Assembly: GCA_964439885.1 (NCBI GenBank)
Contig: CAYTPE010000003.1
Span: 1 to 47,968 of the forward strand
Origin: CAYTPE01 sp964439885
Lineage (GTDB): Bacteria; Patescibacteriota; Patescibacteriia; Magasanikbacterales; GWA2-37-8
Length of the DNA stretch: 47,968 nt
Reading direction: 5' to 3'
The translations under genes and the position numbers were made by a program. This document shows positions 45,175-47,968 of the stretch, in pieces. The notes beneath the pieces were generated by a model that was not told the DNA's origin, searched no databases, and was given only the letters and a program-made list of their open reading frames with translations. The stretch's first letter is position 1. Every line of letters starts with the position of its first letter.

Positions 45175-45289
45175 TGGGGATAACTCTGTGGGTAAATGTA
45201 TTATTTGTATACAATAATGTATACAAATTTTAATTAATTTAGCTAATATTAGCCAAATTAGATTTTAGTTTTGCTTATACTTATCCACT
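45175..45289. promoter_or_regulatory. Second cluster of DnaA-box-like 9-mers in AT-rich DNA
   Basis: TTATCCCCA (minus, 45175-45183), TTACCCACA (minus, 45187-45195) and TTATCCACT (plus, 45281-45289) each differ at one position from TTATNCACA. Between them lie a perfect 10-bp inverted repeat TTTGTATACA / TGTATACAAA (45204-45227) and the palindrome GCTAATATTAGC, in AT-rich sequence. No gene is present. It adjoins the parS cluster. Confidence 0.5.
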
Positions 45290-45318
45290 TCTGCGTGCTT
45301 GTGAGATTGGTAATTGTT

Positions 45319-45386
45319 TGTCATTCCACGGAGGTTTGGAAACTGTTTATTTGAACGACGAGATTCCCGCTCTGGCGGGAATGACA
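45319..45386. mobile_element. MITE-like element with TGTCATTCC...GGAATGACA ends
   Basis: A 68-bp element with perfect 9-bp terminal inverted repeats and an internal CCCGC/GCGGG dyad, of the same family as 5945-6056 and 45527-45617. No coding capacity. Confidence 0.75.
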
Positions 45387-45422
45387 GGTAAAAATTGATG
45401 ATTTATTGGGTTTTGCAAAGAA

Positions 45423-45438
45423 TGTTTCACGTGAAACA
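45423..45438. promoter_or_regulatory. parS: parS centromere site (ParB-binding), perfect
   Basis: TGTTTCACGTGAAACA is an exact match to the bacterial chromosomal parS consensus TGTTNCACGTGAAACA and is a perfect 16-bp palindrome, extended by AA/TT on each side. parA and parB are not in the window. Confidence 0.92.
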
Positions 45439-45526
45439 TTCTGTGTTTTAAATGTATAATTGAACTGGTAGCGAGCTATTTCTACAATTGCTTCACTACA
45501 ACCAAAAATTAACACATATTTTTGGC

Positions 45527-45617
45527 TGTCATCTTGACCCGCCGCAGGCGGGGAAAGATCTAAGCGACGTTATTTTGTCCAATTGAACTTAGATTCTTCG
45601 CTACGCTCAGAATGACA
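45527..45617. mobile_element. MITE-like element with TGTCAT...ATGACA ends
   Basis: About 91 bp, with ends TGTCATCTTGA and TCAGAATGACA and internal dyads CCCGCC/GGCGGG and AGATCTAAG/CTTAGATTCT. It lies between two parS sites and has no coding capacity. Confidence 0.72.
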
Positions 45618-45683
45618 ATGGGAGAAATTCGGTATGAGTTCATTTGAATGTGAATATCAGATTTAGTACTTTTAAAGTAAAAT

Positions 45684-45699
45684 TGTTTCACGTGAAACA
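45684..45699. promoter_or_regulatory. parS: parS centromere site, perfect
   Basis: A second exact TGTTTCACGTGAAACA, 261 bp from the first. Confidence 0.92.
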
Positions 45700-45730
45700 T
45701 TTGTAAATGCTAATGCTCTGTAACGTCAGA

Positions 45731-45767
45731 TATAATCGACCGCAATTTCTGCGGCTTCTTGAGGAGG
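45731..45767 (+). promoter_or_regulatory. -10 box, leader hairpin and SD of the GC-rich small lipoprotein gene
   Basis: TATAAT (45731-45736) is followed by the hairpin CCGCA / TGCGG (45740-45754) and GAGGAGG (45761-45767), just before ATG 45771. It has the same design as at 43734-43794. Confidence 0.6.
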
Positions 45768-45770
45768 GTC

Positions 45771-46001
45771 ATGAAAAAGCGAATGAGTCACGTTGGTTTC
45801 CTCATGGTTGTGATGGCCAGTGGTTGCCATCACGGCCTGGACAAGGATCTCGCGGATGAGATGAAGCGCATGGTCAAGGTCTGCAAGACCGGTGCCAAGG
45901 AGAAGGTGTACGCAGAACAGGCACAGCGCAACCGGAAGCGCGAACGGGAAGCTGCTGAGAAGGTCGAGGAGGCCGCCGCCAAGCACCGCAGCCACCTCTA
46001 G
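45771..46001 (+). CDS. Small predicted lipoprotein, GC-rich gene
   Basis: A 76-residue protein: a basic N-terminus and short hydrophobic core ending in ASGC, an acceptable lipobox, then a highly charged helical part (DEMKRMVKVCKTGAKEKVYA, NRKREREAAEKVEEAAAKHR) likely to be a coiled coil. Most codons end in G or C (AAG, GAG, CTC, GTC, GCC), in contrast to the AT-rich DNA around it. The strong SD fixes the start; an in-frame start at 45759 would lie upstream of it. It sits between parS sites two and three. I do not recognise a family. Confidence 0.7.
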   Translation: MKKRMSHVGFLMVVMASGCHHGLDKDLADEMKRMVKVCKTGAKEKVYAEQAQRNRKREREAAEKVEEAAAKHRSHL

Positions 46002-46026
46002 GCCTGCAGGAAGGCGGCCGATCAGT

Positions 46027-46051
46027 GCCTGCCCCGAACTCCGGGGCAGGC
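46027..46051 (+). terminator. GC-rich hairpin after the small lipoprotein gene
   Basis: GCCTGCCCCG pairs with CGGGGCAGGC around AACTC. No U tract follows, so it could be a terminator-like or mRNA-stabilising element. Confidence 0.55.
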
Positions 46052-46065
46052 GTATCATACGCAAA

Positions 46066-46081
46066 TGTTTGACGTGAAACA
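46066..46081. promoter_or_regulatory. parS: parS-like site, one mismatch
   Basis: TGTTTGACGTGAAACA differs from the two perfect copies at one base (C to G) and lies 382 bp from the second. Confidence 0.75.
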
Positions 46082-46246
46082 TTTGGGTAAAAAATAAAAC
46101 AAACTAATTAATCTAAAGTGATCATTTCTGCCTGCCGAACCAAGCGGTAAGTATTTATAAATTGATACAAATATTCATATATAAATAATTAAATTTATAA
46201 GCAAAATAATCAACAGGTCACACTGTTTTTTTGTACCTAAAAGGTG

Positions 46247-46252
46247 TATAAT
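46247..46252 (+). promoter_or_regulatory. -10 box upstream of the surface-protein cluster
   Basis: A consensus TATAAT. The -35 position holds TGTTTT. A transcript would start near 46259, after the ATG at 46256, which supports ATG 46298 as the real start. The 160 bp before it are AT-rich with no visible gene. Confidence 0.5.
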
Positions 46253-46297
46253 AATATGAGTAGCCAAATTAGTTATTTTTTAGCAAGCGAGCAAGGT

Positions 46298-46948
46298 ATG
46301 AAAAGTATGAAAAGTATGAAAAAATTATACTCGGCCGCACTGATTGGAGCAGTGCTTTTTTTTCCGATGGTAGTTCTGGCTGCCATGTCTTCTACCAATT
46401 ACACAATCTATGCTGATAGTATAGGCCTCGGAGGCGGGCTTGTGAGTACGAGTTCGGCGTACACTTTGAATGATACGATAGCCAACAGTCTGGACGCGGT
46501 GAACGCCACCAGCTCTTCGTATATTATGCGTGGCGGCTATCAAAGCTTGGACCGGAGTTCGTTGAGTGTGCAGATATCCACTTCGTCACTCAATCTCGGC
46601 ACGCTCGATCGTGTGTCGGTGAAGACGGCTGAAACAACTGTCACTGTTACGTCAAACGCAGCCAGTGGGTACACACTCAGTGTGAACGGTCTGAGCGGAA
46701 CGATGCCAGATCCGGTACAAGGCGGAACAGTCCGAGCGGGGAATAACGCATATGGTGTGGCAGTGAGCGGCGCTTCGGCGGCGTTTGTGGGAGATCAGGG
46801 TGTCACCGACAATATGGTGCTTGCGCAGTCGTCGGGTGAGGTATCCAATGACGCCACCACACTTACATTCAAAGCGGCCATGAGCGGATCGAGCGTGCCC
46901 GGATCTTATTCTCAATCGATATCCCTTTTGATCACAGCGAACTTCTAA
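46298..46948 (+). CDS. Exported surface protein, 216 aa
   Basis: It begins MKSMKSMKKLY, where three GTATGAAAA units form a 9-bp tandem repeat, followed by a signal peptide (SAALIGAVLFFPMVVLA, cleavage near LAAMSS). The mature part is rich in Ser, Thr and Gly, with beta-strand repeats such as TTVTVTSNAASGYTLSVNG, typical of surface-layer or WxL-like adhesion domains. The ending SGSSVPGSYSQSISLLITANF is like the last strand of such domains. It forms a cluster with a DUF916-like membrane protein 2 bp downstream. The exact family is unknown. Confidence 0.8.
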   Translation: MKSMKSMKKLYSAALIGAVLFFPMVVLAAMSSTNYTIYADSIGLGGGLVSTSSAYTLNDTIANSLDAVNATSSSYIMRGGYQSLDRSSLSVQISTSSLNLGTLDRVSVKTAETTVTVTSNAASGYTLSVNGLSGTMPDPVQGGTVRAGNNAYGVAVSGASAAFVGDQGVTDNMVLAQSSGEVSNDATTLTFKAAMSGSSVPGSYSQSISLLITANF

Positions 46949-46950
46949 AT

Positions 46951-47832
46951 ATGCTCAAACGATGTCTGTATAGTTTAGTAAGTGGTTGGGCAGTCGTGTT
47001 GCTTTTTGGGTGTGCTGTGCAGGCTAATGCGCTTACGCTAAGCCCGATAAAATATGAATCAGTTGTCGATCAGGGCGGCGAACAAGTTTATAAATTATAT
47101 ATCACCAACGATTCTAAAAGTACCAAAACATATGCGCTATCAGTAGCTACCGTGACGGCTGATGACTATGGACACGTGCAGTTCGTTTCAAGCTCATACG
47201 ATCCAGCGGCACATTGGATCTCATTTTCTACCACGACATTAGCTGTTCGCAAAAAAGCACAGACCACGATTTCGTTCACGGCACAGGTTCCTTCGGACGC
47301 TCCATCTGGCGTGCACTACCTCGCTATTGTCGTGGAAGAAAAACCACCTACAGGACAAATAGGCGTGGGCATTAAAGCCGCCTCACTCCTTGCGCTGCAT
47401 GTTGCGGGTGTTGCTCACGAGGCCCTCCAAGTACAGCAAAAAGAAATAGAATACATAACGGCCACATCTACGGGATTGCGCTTCACATTACACAACGCGG
47501 GAAATGTCGAAGTGTTCGCCACTGCTCGTCTTGAAGTTCAGCCCGCCAGCAAATCCTCACGAGAAAGAATACTTGCAGTCGGGAATGAAATATTAGCCGG
47601 TACCAATCGAACGCTCAAAGTTGAAGTTCCTTTTGAGCATCTCAGTGCCTGGTGGCCTACCAAAGAAAAATTTATGCTTAACATTACGTACGGGATGACT
47701 GAACAACACATATTAGTGAGTGTCACAAAATTATATGTGCCGCGAAACGCACAGATTATTTTTAGCGTGGTTTTATTACTAGCCGTTGTTGGAGCGATAC
47801 TTAGTAAAATATATGTTTTTGAAAAAAAATAA
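46951..47832 (+). CDS. Membrane-anchored secreted protein with DUF916/WxL-type Ig-like domains
   Basis: A 293-residue protein with signal peptide (SGWAVVLLFGCAVQANA), two Ig-like beta domains and a C-terminal helix (IIFSVVLLLAVVGAILSKIY) with a basic tail. ALTLSPIKYESVVDQGGEQVYKLYITNDS and SDAPSGVHYLAIVVEE resemble the DUF916 (WxL-protein-binding) domain, where the first strand follows the signal peptide. In Firmicutes such proteins anchor surface proteins to peptidoglycan. It starts 2 bp after the previous surface protein and overlaps the next gene by 20 bp, so the three form an operon. Confidence 0.82.
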   Translation: MLKRCLYSLVSGWAVVLLFGCAVQANALTLSPIKYESVVDQGGEQVYKLYITNDSKSTKTYALSVATVTADDYGHVQFVSSSYDPAAHWISFSTTTLAVRKKAQTTISFTAQVPSDAPSGVHYLAIVVEEKPPTGQIGVGIKAASLLALHVAGVAHEALQVQQKEIEYITATSTGLRFTLHNAGNVEVFATARLEVQPASKSSRERILAVGNEILAGTNRTLKVEVPFEHLSAWWPTKEKFMLNITYGMTEQHILVSVTKLYVPRNAQIIFSVVLLLAVVGAILSKIYVFEKK

Positions 47833-47968
47833 AATTTTTGTTTCAGCTATTCTCACAGCAACAATTATTCTGCGTTTTTGTGGTCTACAAGCAGTGTCGG
47901 CAACGACGGTTTCAGATTCGATTTCAGTTGGACTGACAATCCCGAATGTGGGGGGCGGAGGTGGGGGT
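47813..47968 (+). CDS. 5' end of another exported protein (partial)
   Basis: Fifty-two codons are open to the right edge, starting at ATG 47813, which overlaps the preceding gene by 20 bp. The N-terminus MFLKKNKIFVSAILTATIIL and the following AVSA look like a signal peptide. The mature start TTVSDSISVGLTIPNVGGGG leads into a poly-Gly stretch, a layout seen in surface proteins where a Gly-rich linker joins beta domains. The rest is outside the window. Operon position supports a role in the same surface complex. Confidence 0.7.
   Translation, partial: MFLKKNKIFVSAILTATIILRFCGLQAVSATTVSDSISVGLTIPNVGGGGGG

Noticed and set aside
45321..45515. A 64-codon minus-strand open frame
   Set aside because: It runs through a MITE-like element and a parS palindrome (read as NVSRETF), with no start signal.
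45726..46082. A 118-codon minus-strand open frame over the small lipoprotein region
   Set aside because: It translates a parS site and the GC-rich hairpin and is antisense to a gene with a clear -10, SD and signal peptide. The open frame reflects high GC content.
1..47968. TGA recoding to glycine, as in some CPR lineages
   Set aside because: TGA ends genes where expected (for example the PAP2 gene at 26153-26155), and the conserved proteins read through without in-frame TGA.

Overview
The window looks like chromosomal DNA of a small-genome bacterium, most plausibly a member of the Candidate Phyla Radiation (Patescibacteria). The reasons are indirect. It is a bacterial replication-origin neighbourhood (dnaN, dnaA, rpmH, rnpA, yidD) followed by unrelated genes instead of the usual yidC. 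Many short hypothetical proteins are present, along with a half-length MFS protein and tRNA genes without encoded CCA. Most genes lack a clear Shine-Dalgarno sequence, and short repeats are very dense. TGA is used as an ordinary stop codon, so this is not a TGA-recoding lineage. I see no rRNA, CRISPR array, transposase gene or prophage. The class or species cannot be placed from the sequence alone.

Layout. 1-4.6 kb: a PfkB-family (adenosine-kinase-like) kinase and S-adenosylhomocysteinase, a plausible SAH-recycling pair, with a half-MFS protein and two unknown proteins. 4.6-9 kb: an O-antigen-ligase-like membrane protein disrupted by repeats, a small HExxH membrane protein, MgtC, tRNA-Ala(TGC), a secreted protein and UppS. 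9-13.3 kb: class I ribonucleotide reductase NrdA and NrdB. 13.3-18 kb: the origin region, with dnaN and dnaA on the minus strand, rpmH-rnpA-yidD on the plus strand, and DnaA-box-like clusters on both sides of dnaA. 17.9-21.6 kb: a minus-strand run with DUF167, endonuclease IV, unknowns and trigger factor. 21.7-28.9 kb: a proton-pumping pyrophosphatase diverging from a LysM/M23 peptidase, then tRNA-Cys, a PAP2 phosphatase and PolA. 28.9-37.1 kb: a polysaccharide deacetylase, then a five-gene minus-strand operon (lipoprotein, aldehyde dehydrogenase, two paralogous lipoproteins, acetolactate synthase), then a DoxX protein with a metallothionein-like tail and a type II NADH dehydrogenase. 37.3-42.9 kb: HolA, S20, RmuC, an ECF sigma factor with a DUF4349 membrane partner, and DUF378. 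43-46.3 kb: a patchwork with two GC-rich genes that carry strong ribosome sites, a TrmB-like regulator, tRNA-Arg, a second tRNA-Ala, mobile palindromic repeats, and three parS-type sites. 46.3 kb to the end: a cluster of exported surface proteins.

Three things stand out. First, 7-bp-period degenerate tandem repeats sit directly upstream of many genes and also run inside the coding sequences of polA, tig and the O-antigen-ligase-like gene. Second, replication and segregation signals are concentrated here: a bipartite oriC with a possible DnaA-trio element, and a parS cluster next to a second group of DnaA-box-like 9-mers. Third, two GC-rich genes, one of them an RNA-polymerase alpha-CTD-like protein, share a promoter-hairpin-SD-gene-hairpin design unlike their AT-rich surroundings.
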